Positions 47,595 to 59,877 are shown, counted from the stretch's first letter. The stretch: DNA of 64,000 nt from Biscogniauxia marginata (GCA_022695795.1 MU404111.1:208526-272525), one strand, 5' to 3'. Program-made: numbers and translations. Notes: a model not told the origin generated them from the sequence alone.

Positions 47595-48518
47595 TGTTCT
47601 GTTTTTAGATAGGTTGGCGCATATTACTTTAGACTCTTGTACCTAACTAGTTAGTATCATTTGGAGGGGAGGGTAGGCGAGGGGAGGCATTCTAAATATA
47701 GAAGAAGAAAAAATAAGCTACGATTGCGTCCACTCGTGCACGACAACCCTTACAAGTAAACTAAAACGCAAGGCAAAGCAAGGCAAAATGCACGCACACG
47801 TGGTAAGCGGTCTTCCGTTTTCTTATTAGTTAGTGGGGGGATGGGGAGGGAGGGGGGGGACAAGGAGGGGGACCTGATGATGAACAATTCGGAGGTCGGC
47901 CGGCGGAGAATAATCACCCCCTTGGCGATCTCATTGATATAGGATTTCAAATTCGATTGGACAAGCTTATCGGACTCCGACGTTTAGTGTAGGTAGGTAT
48001 TTCTATTTGTGGGTCACCTTAAGAAATCTTACCCCCGATGATATATATACCTTAGGTACCTGTTGATGTATGTATAGGTAGGTAGGTAGGTTACTCATAT
48101 CTCGTATTTTCGCTGAGGGAAGACTAAAGAACAGACGTGAAGAGGAGATGTTGAGATGATCGATGTGTCGTTTGGGTTTAGTGATGTGATTGATGAATGA
48201 ATAGTAAGTGGTATAAACTCACAGGCTTAGTTGGTGTTCATGTTGTATCGATGTGTATATGGGATCTACGGAAATCCCTTCTTGATTGATAGGTGATAAT
48301 CTGCTGCCACTATAAATTTTAGTGGTGACAATAGACGATTGCCCTGGTAATTCTAACGATATTTAGCACGGGCCATGTGACACTTGAGTTGAAGTTTGAA
48401 GCTCTACTAACAAGTTGGCAACGCAGTGTTATAGATACCTCAATAGAACTACTATATTTAATCTGCCAAAATAAATCCGGACGACCTTTAATTTATTAAC
48501 ATGGAGAGTGCCTATATT

Positions 48519-48519
48519 C

Positions 48520-48579
<60 letters not shown>
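48519..48579. repeat. (TA)n(TG)n microsatellite
   Basis: Ten TA units followed by nineteen and a half TG units; 61 bp of strict pyrimidine-purine alternation. Confidence 0.95.
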
Positions 48580-48583
<4 letters not shown>

Positions 48584-49397
48584 TTTCTGCAAGCCGTATA
48601 TGAAACCATTATCTTGTAGTGTCAGCAATAGCTAATCATACCATGCATCATAGCCACGATAACTAACTAGTTTCAAACTATAGACCTCATATACGGATGT
48701 ATAAAGACCAAAGCTATACCCACCTTCGATCTTTCTCTCCATTTTTCAAGCTTCTATTGCCCTAGATTATGGTATTTTGACCCGACTTGTTCTGGCGACC
48801 TCAGAACGACTTAATAAGTGAAGAGAAAAAGTCAATCAAGGCTGATATAATCATTGGTCTTATTCAACACTGCATTCTCGTTGGCATGCACAAGCGCGAG
48901 AGCAAACGGGTTAAACTCGAGCTTTCCTCAGGATCAACGTGCGGCGAGCAAAGATGCTGTGCCATGCGTCTGAACTGGTTCAGCTGGTCTTATCTTGCTC
49001 CCGTATCTGCCATAGCGCGCACGTACATACGTACAGCGTATTGAAATTTGTGGTACCTAAGTAGGATCTATACACGTACCCGCGCTGTATATGGTGCAGC
49101 CATCTCCTCCCCCTCCGAAACTGCTGTCTCAGCTGAGGCGTGGTATCAAAATCAAACGCGTACATACCGAGACTCAAGGACGGGCTGCTTGTAAATATCT
49201 CCCTCACAAGGCAGTGGTCATTCCCCGTCTGGCTCTTAATAGTGCAAGACATTATAACACTAGAAACCCCCGTTCTAGCCACTGTCTCTTAAAGGGTAGC
49301 CCTGTTCTTAACTAAAAATCGACGATGAGTGATGGCTAGTATATAAATAATAGGGACAGGGCGTTAGAGAGCTCCAGGTTAGGCGCTTAATATCTAT

Positions 49398-49472
49398 TGC
49401 CCATTGCCCGTTGCTAAATGGACTGGGCCTTATTTTGTAATCACGGAGCCCGAGAAAACTGGAACTGCGGCG
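49398..49472 (+). mobile_element. Possible LTR-retroelement relic (integrase C-terminal-like)
   Basis: A 25-codon frame reading PLPVAKWTGPYFVITEP. The K-W-T-G-P-Y pattern resembles the SH3-like C-terminal region of Ty3/gypsy integrases (usually x-W-x-G-P-Y/F). A frameshifted continuation runs to about 49550. Very short, so tentative. Confidence 0.3.
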
Positions 49473-49917
49473 TTCAGCAGATCCGGTTGCTCGACTCATC
49501 CCGCATGAAGACTCCGACCATCCGGGTTACCGATGCCGGTGATAGTCCAACACGTTTTTAAAAGTATAAGAAGGTAATTACATTTTTTTAATTAATTAAT
49601 TCTCAAAAAACCGGATCCTTTCACGGCCTACGGTGGCTTAAGCGACGTGACCTGCATAAACGCTGGCAGGGGTACGCCTTCTTAAGCCTCATTGCTATAG
49701 AAAATGGGAATCGCTTCAACTACAGCCGAGAGTACAGAAAAGGAAGACCAAGCTCACAAGGAGGTAGAGGGGTTACAGAAATCGACCTCAGTAACTCCAA
49801 AATGACTGCGCCCAAAATTCCTATAGCGGTTCTGATTAGACTCCTTAAACGGTAGACTTTATCCGCTATTCCACATGCCAAGGGCTTTACTATAACCAGC
49901 CTCCTGCCATCATTAAC

Positions 49918-49989
49918 ATGCCCAGGTTGGGTTTCGTTCGGATGATCTGCATAGATTATCGTAAATTGAAACCAAGGCGGCTAAATTAA
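49918..49989 (+). mobile_element. Possible reverse-transcriptase relic
   Basis: A short frame ending at TAA 49987-49989 contains FVRMICIDYRKLKP, which resembles the R-M-C-I/V-D-Y-R-x-L-N motif of Ty3/gypsy reverse transcriptases. Flanking RT blocks are not recognisable. Together with the integrase-like crumb 450 bp upstream it suggests a decayed LTR element. Confidence 0.35.
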
Positions 49990-50145
49990 CATCCACTTTC
50001 GATGGATCTTGGTTGAAATACTTCCCCGCGTCATATGTCATATACCTAGTGATAACAATAACCGTCCCCTGTACCATGGCTACCTATATAATCACTGCGG
50101 ATTCCACGAGATGCAGGAATACCTCACGTTTTACCTAGCGTTGTC

Positions 50146-50785
50146 ATGCCCTCTACCATAAAAATGCGCTTTTTACTACACGTATTGCTCTCCGCCGGTG
50201 CCTTAGCACCTACCATTGGCCTTGCTGCTCCAGTCGCACACGATGAAGCCCTATATAAGAGAGAAAATCTGTGCAACTTGTCGGCCCCCCCTGCTCTCTG
50301 TCAACCCGACGCCTCGGTAACTGTGGAGGAGACAGCACAGAGAGCTTATGATTTCTACCGCGCATTTGTAGTCGATGGGGATCCCCGAACGATGTTCTCC
50401 CTCATAGATTCAACTTATACAGTCAGTCGTCATTTCTTAGTAACACAATGGAGTAACTAGGTGCTGAATATTGAACGTGCCCATAGCAACACCATCCGGG
50501 GTACGCGTCCGGGCCTAACAACATCTGGCCCCTTTTCTGCAGTGGAAACAAGCTGGGAACCGAGCAAAACACCGCTTGGTGCTTCGATGCTGCCACGAAC
50601 ATGTCATATGCGCAATACTCGACTACGGACAGATGGCTCTGGGTTGATGGTTGTGTCCACGAACACGTAGGTATCTCAAACTATAAGCAGACTTGCGTCA
50701 TCACCCTAACTGCTCAATATAGTGGGACCAGGGCGAGAGGATCCCGAGTACTGGCTGCTACGAATTGGAAGGGGGCACATCTTAG
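50146..50785 (+). CDS. Secreted SnoaL-like (NTF2-fold) protein
   Basis: Three exons: 50146-50421, 50487-50666 and 50723-50785, giving 172 residues. Introns are 65 and 56 nt and phase 0. The start could be ATG 50146 or 50164; the second gives the cleaner signal peptide (MRFLLHVLLSAGALAPTIGL). The mature protein has the look of a SnoaL-like domain: TVEETAQRAYDFYRAFVVDG, DPRTMFSLIDSTYTQHHPGY, then GPNNIWPLFCSG, a C-terminal strand DRWLWVDGCVHEHW, and a short tail. SnoaL-like folds are small alpha+beta barrels found in polyketide cyclases and many non-enzymatic proteins. Several cysteines (NLC, ALC, FC, WC, GC, GC) could form disulfides. The gene is intact although it lies beside decayed retroelement DNA. 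Confidence 0.75.
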
Positions 50786-51885
50786 TAGGGTCGTTAAGTG
50801 AGTTCTGGACGAGCATTTCAGCCAGAGGTATTTGGGGCCAAGCCAAATCAGATAGAACTGCAGAGACCGTAGGTGTCTTACTACGGCTAACCACGGCGCA
50901 AACTGTTGCAAGCCGCAAAATTATTGGAGACTATACGCTCGATTATAGCAAAGATCAAGGGGGTTTAAAGGACCTTGCAAAGTATAAGCCATTGTCCTCA
51001 TATGCCTGGAGAGCTTGTTCGTGACTAGGATCTATTCATGCTCATTACGAAAAGGGCGGCTGTTAAATTGAGACACTGTGGGAAAAGACCGGGAAGAGAT
51101 GCACATAATTAGACGTAGTATTTGATATGCTATATGCAGCTTTGAATCAGCACGATTTGTTGAATAGGTAATCACCCTATACTCGAAATGACAATAGAAG
51201 AACTATAAAACTGTAGTATTGATACAGATTTAAGACTACCTCTCTTCCGGCCATTATCATCTTTGGGTCCTTTTGAGCTGCTTGAAGAATCTCCTTCATC
51301 CGAACATATAATCCCCTGTCGTCTTTTGCCCACTTCCTGCCGTTTGGAATGATTGCTTGTCGCAGCTCGTCAACCCAAGGAAGGTATTAAGGGTTGGTAA
51401 TATGGAGTAAAACATTCCGATACTATATGTTAAAAATGAGAAGAAGAAAAAAATACTTATCAGTTTTAGCACCGAGCTTCGTTATAGCCAACTCCTCCGT
51501 ACTGACAAAGCTGTAATGATACATCTACCGAATAAACCTCATATACCCTGGTTTGCACCTAAACACGCTATGGTAATCTTTTCCCATCCTTTCTATAGAA
51601 GCCCTGGGCAGAGGTGTCTTATCCCAAAAGCCATCAAGTGATGATACAATAACACAAAATAATAAAACATCCCAACCTAACCCGCTATGATACTTCTTAC
51701 TATCCATTCATTCATCCATCCGAATCCATCCAAACCGTTCGCCTTAATCATTCATGCACATTCTTCCTCTTCCTCCCCCTATCTGTCGCAAGAAGAAAAA
51801 AAAATTCGGATAGGAAGAATTGCGAAACCCAAATCGAATAAAATTTCTCCCTCGGTGATACTTAGGAGGGGGAGGGGAGGGGGTT
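50786..51885. other. Intergenic, no gene seen
   Basis: 3' of the SnoaL-like gene and 3' of the Zn2Cys6 factor (convergent). AT-rich. Plus-strand frames overlapping 50722-51024 are shadows. Confidence 0.5.
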
Positions 51886-54700
51886 TTACGTCTCCCAAGA
51901 CCCCAGGATATCAGTCCACCAGGAATCATCCATGAAGTCCATAGCGGCGGGCATAAACTCGGCGAACCCGACGGAGCTCCCGGCCGGCGGCCCCGTCGCG
52001 AGCTGGTGCTCCATCGCCGCGTCCCCGGCGCCCATCCCCGTGACGCTGCTGCCCGCGACCGCGCCCCCTATCCCGTTTACGTTCGCGTCCATCGCCGCCG
52101 TGATACTCGCGCTCCCATTCCCCCCATCTCCGCTTCCCGATCTGATAGACTTGCTACCGCTACCAGAAGAGGAAGAAGAATATGACCGGCCGAGACCGAT
52201 CTGCGCGAGCGCCGCGTTCCACACGGGGATCGTGGAGCGCAGGGTGCGCGCGCACTTGGTGTAGAAGTCGAGGTGCGTGTAGCCGACGAAAATCGGATCG
52301 TTGCCTTCATTATCATTATCATCCACCCGACCGTTACCCTTCCCAGCACTCCCACCCGCACCCGTACCCGCACCCGCAGCAGTAGCAACACTACTAACCA
52401 CGTTCGCGCCCGCGTTCTCGGACTCGAACCCATAAGCGGCCGCGACGCGGGCGAAGCGGGCGGCGCCGCGCTCGATGGCGGCCATGAGGTCGAGCTCGGC
52501 CGCGACGGCGGCGCGGTCCCCCCAGTCCGGGTCCTCGGTCAGCAGCAGGCGGTAGAGGATCTGCGTCGACCGGAAGAAGTGCATCACGAGCGGGAACGAG
52601 AGGCCGACGTACGCCGCCGGCGCCAGCCCCAGGAAGTTGTCCATGCACGCCCGGCTCGCCTGCAGCGTCGCGTGGTACGCCTCCAGCCGGCTCAGGCTGA
52701 TGGTGGTCCTGTGGCCGCTGCTGCTGCCACCGTTGCCGCCGCCGCTGTTTCGTCTGGGTGGCGCGGATATCCAAGGGTTGTTGTTCCAGAATGGCATGTC
52801 GCAGATGATCATTTCTGTCGCGTATAGGTAGGACATGGCTATTTCTGGATAGTGTTAGTTACTATTTTCTCTGTTTGATTGGCCTTGTAAGTTGGGCCAA
52901 CATGACTGCCGGTCTCAAAGCGGTGATCAAAATAAGACAGATTGTTCCCTAGAAGCGACTCGGTGGGGAGGGGGGTTTTACTGTAAGGACGGGGTTTTAA
53001 CTTACTATCGCCCACCAGTGATTCCGGTAGGTCGTCCTTGATCACCTGCAGGTTCTGTCGCAGCGACTTGACGTAGAGCATCGGTGGCGGTCGCGACGAC
53101 GGCGACAAGCCGTTCATGCCGTCCTGGTCGATGGAGCGCCAGGTCACCTGGGCAACGTCTTCTATGATCCGGTGGGCCTTGACGATCGTCACCAGGAGCT
53201 CGTCCCCGGGGCACTCCGGGTTCATCGCCAGCTTACGGAGGGAATCCTCCATGTGAGGCGTCCAGCGCATCGACTGGGATTTCAGGAACATCGATACGCT
53301 ATGGCAAACTTTAGCCCCTACTTCTCTTCTATGCCCACGGGTGTTTAATGGAGTAATTAGCAAGCGCTACTCACTTAGAGCAAAAAGCGTAGCACGCAAT
53401 CGTAGCTCGTCTTTCCTCGTTCGTCCGGACGACCGAGAGGGATACCTTGGGGTAGACGTAAGACTTGAAGCAATTCTCCTCCTTGCTCGGATTGTCCTGC
53501 GTCGGCCGGTCGAGACGGAGATCCGTGACGAGTGTGATAGCTATGTTCATCATGGCAACAAGCTGAGGCTTGCCGAAGAACTGGTGCATGGCCCTAGACA
53601 GCGTGTTAGTAAGAGCAACCGAGACAGTTCCGTAACTATACCGCCGTAGTCAAGGGCTTCACATACCAGCCGAGATAGGCGAGGACCCCGATCAGAAGAT
53701 CGATATTTCGCTCCATGTCGACTAACACCTTCTTGGCCGTGATCTCTCGGCATCTCAAGCCGAGGGCAGATCGCTGTGATGGAGACTTGCTACATATAGC
53801 TCTGATATTGAGCCACAAATACGGCCGTTCACTCGCCAATTGCGCAGCGCTATCAAGCTAGTATCAGCTATACGGAAACAACCCGGACAAGTAGAGAAAG
53901 GGGAGCATAAGACAAGGAGGGATTTTTTTCTACCTCATTTCCGGGGGTATATACACGAACGGGAACGTCTTGAGATGGTGTTCCCTGAACAACTGCAGCG
54001 TCTCCTCCGCCTGCGCCGTAGAAAGCGGCGTCTCGGGCGACGACGACGAAGCGACCGGCGTCGAGCCCGCGGTCGACGTCCCGTAGCCGTGCGAATCCGC
54101 CGGCGTCAGGACATGTCCATGTCCGTTTCCCAACGGCCTACTTCCACCACTTCCACCACTATAACTATTATTCGCGCCGCCGCCGGCGTTCGGATCCGGG
54201 CTCAGAACCACGGAGGAGCCACCGCCCGTAGCAGCGGCAACAGCGGCAGCGGCAGCAACGGCCCTCGCGTCGTCAATACCGATCTGGTCGGCAATGATCC
54301 TCGCGGGCCCCGCATCGCCGCCGCCGCCGCCGGCCTGTGCGCGGAGGATCGAGACGAGGTCGTCGAGCTTCTCCTCGAGCTGAGCGGTGCGACTCGCGGT
54401 GGAGGCGCCGGTAGCAGTAGTAGTACCAGGGGGCCGCCGCGTGGCGGCGCGCTTGCGCACGCCGTTCGAGGGGCGGCACTCGCGGCCGAGGCGCACGCAG
54501 CGCTCGCAGCTGTTACCGAAGCCGCCGCGGCTGATACACTTGCACTTGGCCTTGGCGCAGTTGGAGCAGGCGTGGCCGTACGGGGCCGAGACCCGAGGTC
54601 CCGCGGGGGTTGTGGTGCCCTGCGCCGTCGACGGATTATACATGCCCGGGGCCGGGACCGGGGGCACTTGGAGATACGCCCGGGATGGGGTGGTGATCAT
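51886..54700 (-). CDS. Zn2Cys6 (Gal4-type) transcription factor
   Basis: Five exons: 54700-53934, 53849-53667, 53593-53375, 53298-53006 and 52838-51886, giving 804 residues. Introns are 84, 73, 76 and 167 nt, all in phase. The start ATG 54700 is the first in frame. The binuclear cluster lies near residues 45-80: [13 protein letters not shown], then [13 protein letters not shown], with C-x2-C-x6-C...C-x2-C-x6-C spacing. A basic linker (RKRAATRR) and a short coiled coil ([18 protein letters not shown]) follow, the usual dimerisation layout. An Ala/Gly/Ser-rich region precedes the regulatory domain, which begins [20 protein letters not shown] and continues with [18 protein letters not shown] and [17 protein letters not shown], as in related fungal regulators. 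The target genes are unknown. Most similar factors regulate nutrient use or secondary metabolism. Confidence 0.9.
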
Positions 54701-55736
54701 TGGGTAAAAGGAGGGGAGGGGGCAGGGGGGAAACCCGGGTCGGGGAAGAGAAAGATCACAAAATGATAAAGACAATATGATAAAATGCTAGGGTAATAGG
54801 TACAGTGATAGTGATAGTAAGCAGTTTATGGGTCCCCCGTACAGATGGAACGCCTACCCATGAAATTGGAATTAGGATTGGGATTGATATTGGGAAAGGG
54901 ATTGAGAGAAAAACAAAAGCTAAGCCAGCTGCTGGCGGTGGTTTTCGGGGATCGACAGGATAGTGCTTCTTTGTTTAGAGATGACCAGGGCCGCGACAGA
55001 AAGGGGATTGTGCCGACCAATACGGAATGGAATTCCTCTGCAGTCTACGATAAAAACCCCGGGATCTGGATCTCGGAGCTGGGCCTGCGAGTGAGAAAGT
55101 AGTTTGGATAGAAAGATGAGGTAGTAAGCAACGCGACGATGAGTAGTTGAGGGCACCGGCTGTATAAGTGTGGAATTCGAAGATCGGGGTTGACCAAATC
55201 CGCCGTGGCTTAGTTCGAATGCGTACGACACAGCGATGTGGTGCTGCTGCTATTGGTGGACCGTGCCGTGAAAGTAGTCCTCTTAATGCTATACTTAGAA
55301 TCGCTCAAGCAAGGGATTTTCTAACCTAATGACACGTGCGGCTGAACCGCAGTAGCAGTCGGAACGGGATTGAATATGAAATCCGCCCCCTCGTCGACAG
55401 TCTAATTACTACGCGGCCGAGAGAAGGGTGGAAACATTGCTTACTGTGACCCCTGGGAGCCGAGCTAGTTGACGTAGAGAGTTTTCAGTTGCGACAGCAT
55501 ATTACTTTGCTGTGGCTAAGGATGACACACATAATGCTGTACGATCTCACAAATTACAGATTGCAAGTGGTGGACAAAGTTGAGGGTCACAAAGAATAGA
55601 GCTTTTCATTGCCTAATCCAATATACTTGACCTAAGCAGACAGGGTCATGGAAGACAGCACCCAGCTTTCCGCTAGCTAAAATTCCATCAGGCATAGCCA
55701 AGCCAAAGCAAAAGGGGAAAAAAATAAGCTAACGCT
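54701..55736. other. Intergenic, no gene seen
   Basis: Promoter and leader of the Zn2Cys6 gene plus the 3' region of acrB. Contains an ATTGGGATT-like short repeat at 54865-54905. Confidence 0.5.
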
Positions 55737-58646
55737 TCACGCGGGCGGAGGACTCATCGGGTCTCTGATGCTATCGCTTCCGACACTGCCGCCGCTAGCA
55801 CTACAGCTGCCATCGCTCACGGCCTCTCCCCCGTCGCTTGGTTGTCTGGGTTGAGGAGCATATCCAAATCCTGGAGGAGGTCCTGGATAACTCAACGCCG
55901 TCGGACCGTGCGCGGTTGCAGGGGTCGAGATACCCCACTCGTCTTCGCTGCTCTGCGTAAAGCCAGATACATCACTCAGCATCGACGAAGAACGGCCTCT
56001 CGATTTGGTAGTTGCTTGCCGGGGTTGCGATATCGGTATGGACTGCGGTACAAATGCAGAGGCTAGGGGTGACGGGCCCCATAGCGCATTGTTATAGAGG
56101 CTGTTGTTCCAGGCCGCCGCCGCATCGTACGTGGGATTGGTAGGTACGTTCGGCTGGGCATGAGCCGCGGAGCTAGGGGATGAGAAATGACCGGCAGCCT
56201 CGGGAAATTCATAGGGTGTCGCGTACGCATAAGCCGCCTGCTGTTGAGTGTGGAAAGCATCAAGCTGCGTCTTAAGCGCCATGTTATCCTGCTCTTTGGT
56301 GTAGATAGCAGCCTCGATCTCGTTAATTCTAGCAAGTAGATCACGTTCGATCTTGGCGATGTCCTTCTCATAAGTTTCCCGAGCTTGCCGTCGGCGTTCC
56401 GCTTCATCGAGCCCGCGAGCGTTTGCATCGGCGATACGTGCATGCTCGCCATCGACCTTGACAATACGATTGCTGATTTTATTGCGCTTAGCCTGAAGAC
56501 TTGTCTTTTCCTCTTCCAGAGCCTTGAGCCTGCTATCGACAGAAGCCTTGAAACTCTTAAATGCAGCCACAGCCCCATCGTACTTTGCCTTCTCATCAGT
56601 CCACATGGACTGTTTCGTTTTCCAGCAAGATTTCAGAGACTCGGGGACCTTCTCAAACTCCTTCAGTTCCATTTCAAGATTGGTCATCGCCTGTTCGGCC
56701 TGTTTCTGCTGCGTAGTGTTCTGCTGGATTTTTTGGCGTAGCTTGTCGTCACCCGTACCGGCTGACTGGACGGCCGCAGAAAGCTTCTCATTCTCTCTCT
56801 TCATAGCGTTTGTCTTCCTGTGAAATTCCTTCCGCAGGGCCTTCTGCCTGACCTTTTCCTCGGCTAACTTATTCTCCGCCGCTGCAATCGAGGTCTTGAG
56901 CGTAGTGATCGGAGAATCGGGTCGAAGCGAGCGCTGGCTGGCATTTTTCGAATTGCTTGCATCCACGTCTGCCGACTTCGCTTGGGTAGTCCTAACACTC
57001 GTCGAGAATATAACCTCATGAGTTACGGTGCTAACGAACTCGCACTCGTAGTTCGACATTGGCGTTAGGCCATAGATATCCCCACTCCAACGGAGCCCCT
57101 GTCCACACTCTTCCTCGGAATCCTCTACGGGGGTCATTCGAGTAGGCTGCCAGATGGCATTATTGACTCTCACATAGAAAGGCTTGGTTAGATCGATCCT
57201 AGAGCTATCTTGATGACTCTCAGGGGCCGGCGAAACGGGAAAGTGACTAGTGTTGAAACACACCTCGTCACACCCGATATATGATATCCAAATCTGCTCA
57301 GGCTGTGTATTGAATGGAGCGTTCCCCAGGTTGTGAATGTCAGTAGCATTCGAACCCGCGGATTCCGCTGCGGCATGAGTAAGCTCGTATTCTTTGACAA
57401 CAACAATTTTTGTGCTTGCTAGAGCCGCCCAAAGTGGTTGGCGGTTCCTAACCTGAGCACTGTGTTTTCTTTTCTTTTTTGTAGTTAACGCTGATGAACT
57501 TTGGAGAGATGCGGCATCGCTGTCGGGTGTAGAAAAACCACCGTCGTTGTCGGCGGCATAGGACTTGCCAGCCTCGGGGTCGGCAGCATTCTGAGCCAGA
57601 GTATCCCGCCTCTCTCGCCTCAGGTACCAATCTCGTATGTATTTGACCAGGCCTTGGGTTAGAATGTGAATTGCTAATATGCTCTTGACCCAGCCAAACC
57701 AGCCAGACTGAACTTTGTCGTAACCTCGCATGGAATCCAGGGCCTCGAGGGGATCGTCGAAATCGGGGGTCATAAAGCGGCTCGAACCAAGTAGGTACCC
57801 AACCGGAGAATACTTCATCTTGGTATGGCGCAAAACGTGGGACAAGACGATCATACTCAGACAGATAAGAGTGTTCTTCATGGACCCTCCATCTCGCGAA
57901 CTCGAACCTCCGCCCAAGCCCAACGCGATCACCATCTGCGCTAGGTCGAGAATAACATGCTGTATCGGGCCCCACAAGAAAAGCCAGATTAGGAGCACGA
58001 TGCCGTCGACGCAGATCACGGTGGCGAGGGACGGAGCACCGAAGTTGAATTCGAAGAACTCGTTGAAAGTCAAGCCATTGCTAGTTACGAAGGTAAGCAG
58101 GGTGAAGAGCACATAGATGCCGGACAAAGCCAGGGGCGGGATTTGCATCAGAATTATCAAGATCGCGATAGTGTCTTGCAGAGGACAGGAGCGAAGAACA
58201 GTCAGTGCAAAGTCCAGGGGCCCGGGGTCACGGTGCACATTGCAATTCTTGGTGGCGTTAACATCGATGCGACGGTGGTTGTCCTCGGAGTCGACATTAG
58301 CGGCATGTGAATTGTATGATTCGGACGAGGAGGACGAGGAATAGGTACCAAGAGAAGCCCTCCTCATCGACTCGGCGGTCTTGCGCTCGGGAGACATGTC
58401 GGTGGGATTCTTCGAGTAGCCGTTCGCATTTGGAGGTGGTGTCGAGGGGGCGGACGGAAATGCAGCATCGTCGGCAGGCTGCGGCTGAGACTGAGGCTGT
58501 TGTTTGATGGAGCTTCCATTCGGGAGACTCTGGCTCTTCGGCTTGGGAATGCGCTTTCCCGGGGTTACCAGGCCATTCTCATGTCGAGTATCGCGATGGT
58601 TCGAGGCACCGTGCTGTCGCTTTGCCGATGCTGAAGCGCGAGGCAT
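55737..58646 (-). CDS. acrB: AcrB-like ubiquitination-network signalling protein
   Basis: Single exon, 969 residues. The N-terminus (MPRASASAKRQHG, then HENGLVTPGKRIPKPKSQS) matches the typical start of AcrB proteins. A Ser/Pro-rich disordered stretch precedes about four hydrophobic segments (residues ~158-187, 206-245, 257-275 and around 320-340). A luminal or cytosolic globular part with several Cys/Trp residues follows. A long coiled coil at ~590-800 (ENKLAEEKVRQKALRKEF, LEMELKEFEKVPESL) leads to a Pro/Ser-rich tail. In Aspergillus nidulans, AcrB acts with the CreB deubiquitination network and affects acriflavine resistance and carbon-source use. The same role here is inferred from similarity of architecture. 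The upstream region has a CT/GA-rich, promoter-like composition. Confidence 0.85.
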   Translation of the reverse strand: MPRASASAKRQHGASNHRDTRHENGLVTPGKRIPKPKSQSLPNGSSIKQQPQSQPQPADDAAFPSAPSTPPPNANGYSKNPTDMSPERKTAESMRRASLGTYSSSSSSESYNSHAANVDSEDNHRRIDVNATKNCNVHRDPGPLDFALTVLRSCPLQDTIAILIILMQIPPLALSGIYVLFTLLTFVTSNGLTFNEFFEFNFGAPSLATVICVDGIVLLIWLFLWGPIQHVILDLAQMVIALGLGGGSSSRDGGSMKNTLICLSMIVLSHVLRHTKMKYSPVGYLLGSSRFMTPDFDDPLEALDSMRGYDKVQSGWFGWVKSILAIHILTQGLVKYIRDWYLRRERRDTLAQNAADPEAGKSYAADNDGGFSTPDSDAASLQSSSALTTKKKRKHSAQVRNRQPLWAALASTKIVVVKEYELTHAAAESAGSNATDIHNLGNAPFNTQPEQIWISYIGCDEVCFNTSHFPVSPAPESHQDSSRIDLTKPFYVRVNNAIWQPTRMTPVEDSEEECGQGLRWSGDIYGLTPMSNYECEFVSTVTHEVIFSTSVRTTQAKSADVDASNSKNASQRSLRPDSPITTLKTSIAAAENKLAEEKVRQKALRKEFHRKTNAMKRENEKLSAAVQSAGTGDDKLRQKIQQNTTQQKQAEQAMTNLEMELKEFEKVPESLKSCWKTKQSMWTDEKAKYDGAVAAFKSFKASVDSRLKALEEEKTSLQAKRNKISNRIVKVDGEHARIADANARGLDEAERRRQARETYEKDIAKIERDLLARINEIEAAIYTKEQDNMALKTQLDAFHTQQQAAYAYATPYEFPEAAGHFSSPSSAAHAQPNVPTNPTYDAAAAWNNSLYNNALWGPSPLASAFVPQSIPISQPRQATTKSRGRSSSMLSDVSGFTQSSEDEWGISTPATAHGPTALSYPGPPPGFGYAPQPRQPSDGGEAVSDGSCSASGGSVGSDSIRDPMSPPPA

Positions 58647-59877
58647 ACGCTCGCTTGCTGCTGACCCGACCCAGAAACTTGTTCCGAGCCAGTCAGCCGA
58701 ACAGACAACTACGACACGGACGGCGGCGGCGACGGCGACGACGCGGGAGGATCTACTTGCTCGGCCAAGGAAGCGGTCGGTAGCGGGCGAGGTGGGAAGT
58801 AGAAAACCGTTCCAGAAAGGAATTCATGAATTATTCCAAGGTTCAGAGGTGTCGTAGCAATCCTTTGTGGTGTTGAAGTTGAATCCGAATCCAGAGACTT
58901 GGGCCACCGCCGAGTGATAAAGATGTCGCTGTCGGTCGGTGGCTTGGATATGCTCTGGTGAGGGCGAGGTAGGCGTGGGAAGGATTCAGATGAAAAAAAT
59001 TAATTTTGGCGGGTGAACGCAAGGTTGGATTTGGAAAGAAAGACTTTCGATGGTAAGAAGACTTAAGTGAGGTAAAGTTCGATGGTAATGCACGGCAGAG
59101 AAGAGGGACGAAAGTAGAAACAGTGCGAAATAGACGGACGAAGGGGCACGAAGGAAGCGCAAACGAGCTTAGCCTCATTCGGGATCACAGTGTAAGTCTA
59201 TACCGTACAATTTACAGGGGGGTAGCCTGCCCTGCCGGGTTTGCATTGCAACACTAACAGCCTCTAGTACCACCTGGACTAGACTGTCTTTTTTTCCTTT
59301 TCTTTTTATCAAGGCCTTATTGGTAGTGTTTATAGCACCGTTCAAGTTTTGTCCCTCTTTTTCTTTTTTTTTCTTTTTTTTTCTTTTTCGTCCGTGGGGT
59401 ATAGCAACATTTGACGTAGATAAATTCTTGTAAAGTTAGTGGTGCGATCACATGTTGTCAAATATGCCAATGCGTTTATATCGTATATTTATATTTGTAC
59501 TTAGAGGCATGTGGGTGGTGGTCCTAGGCCCGTTGCAGTAGATTAGTGCGTCATTTCTTAAAGAATGCTTGCTTACGTACGAAGTACCTACATATACCTA
59601 CATTTAATTGTATGTAACATACCTACCAACCTAGGTACATTCATACGTTTTCCATCTTGATAAATTCTCCTAAGCCTCCGAACAACAATAATAAATGTAT
59701 ACACGACACACGTAACAAACATCGATCGCTGGAAAGGGCTGAGTCGGACTCGGTTGGCAGCATTGCGAGGTGCGGAAACTTTGTGGCTGGTCTAATTATA
59801 AACCTGGGTACCTAAGCGACTGCCGCGGTCAGGTACATGTACCCTAAACCTACATACCTGCGTGTGCGTAGTATCGA

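Larger units (their letters stand above)
46039..50145. other. 4.1-kb gene-free AT-rich region with repeats and retroelement crumbs
   Basis: No intact gene. It contains many TAGGTA/GTATGT words, the microsatellites listed separately, two small hairpin-capable sequences at 46508-46547, and two short retroelement-like reading frames at 49398-49472 and 49918-49989. Confidence 0.55.

Noticed and set aside
52273..52827. Plus-strand frame opposite exon 5 of the Zn2Cys6 factor
   Set aside because: Composition typical of an antisense GC-rich shadow, and no start or splice context.
53840..54766. 308-codon plus-strand frame opposite the Zn2Cys6 factor
   Set aside because: Arg/Ala/Gly-rich antisense shadow of the exon that encodes the cysteine cluster.
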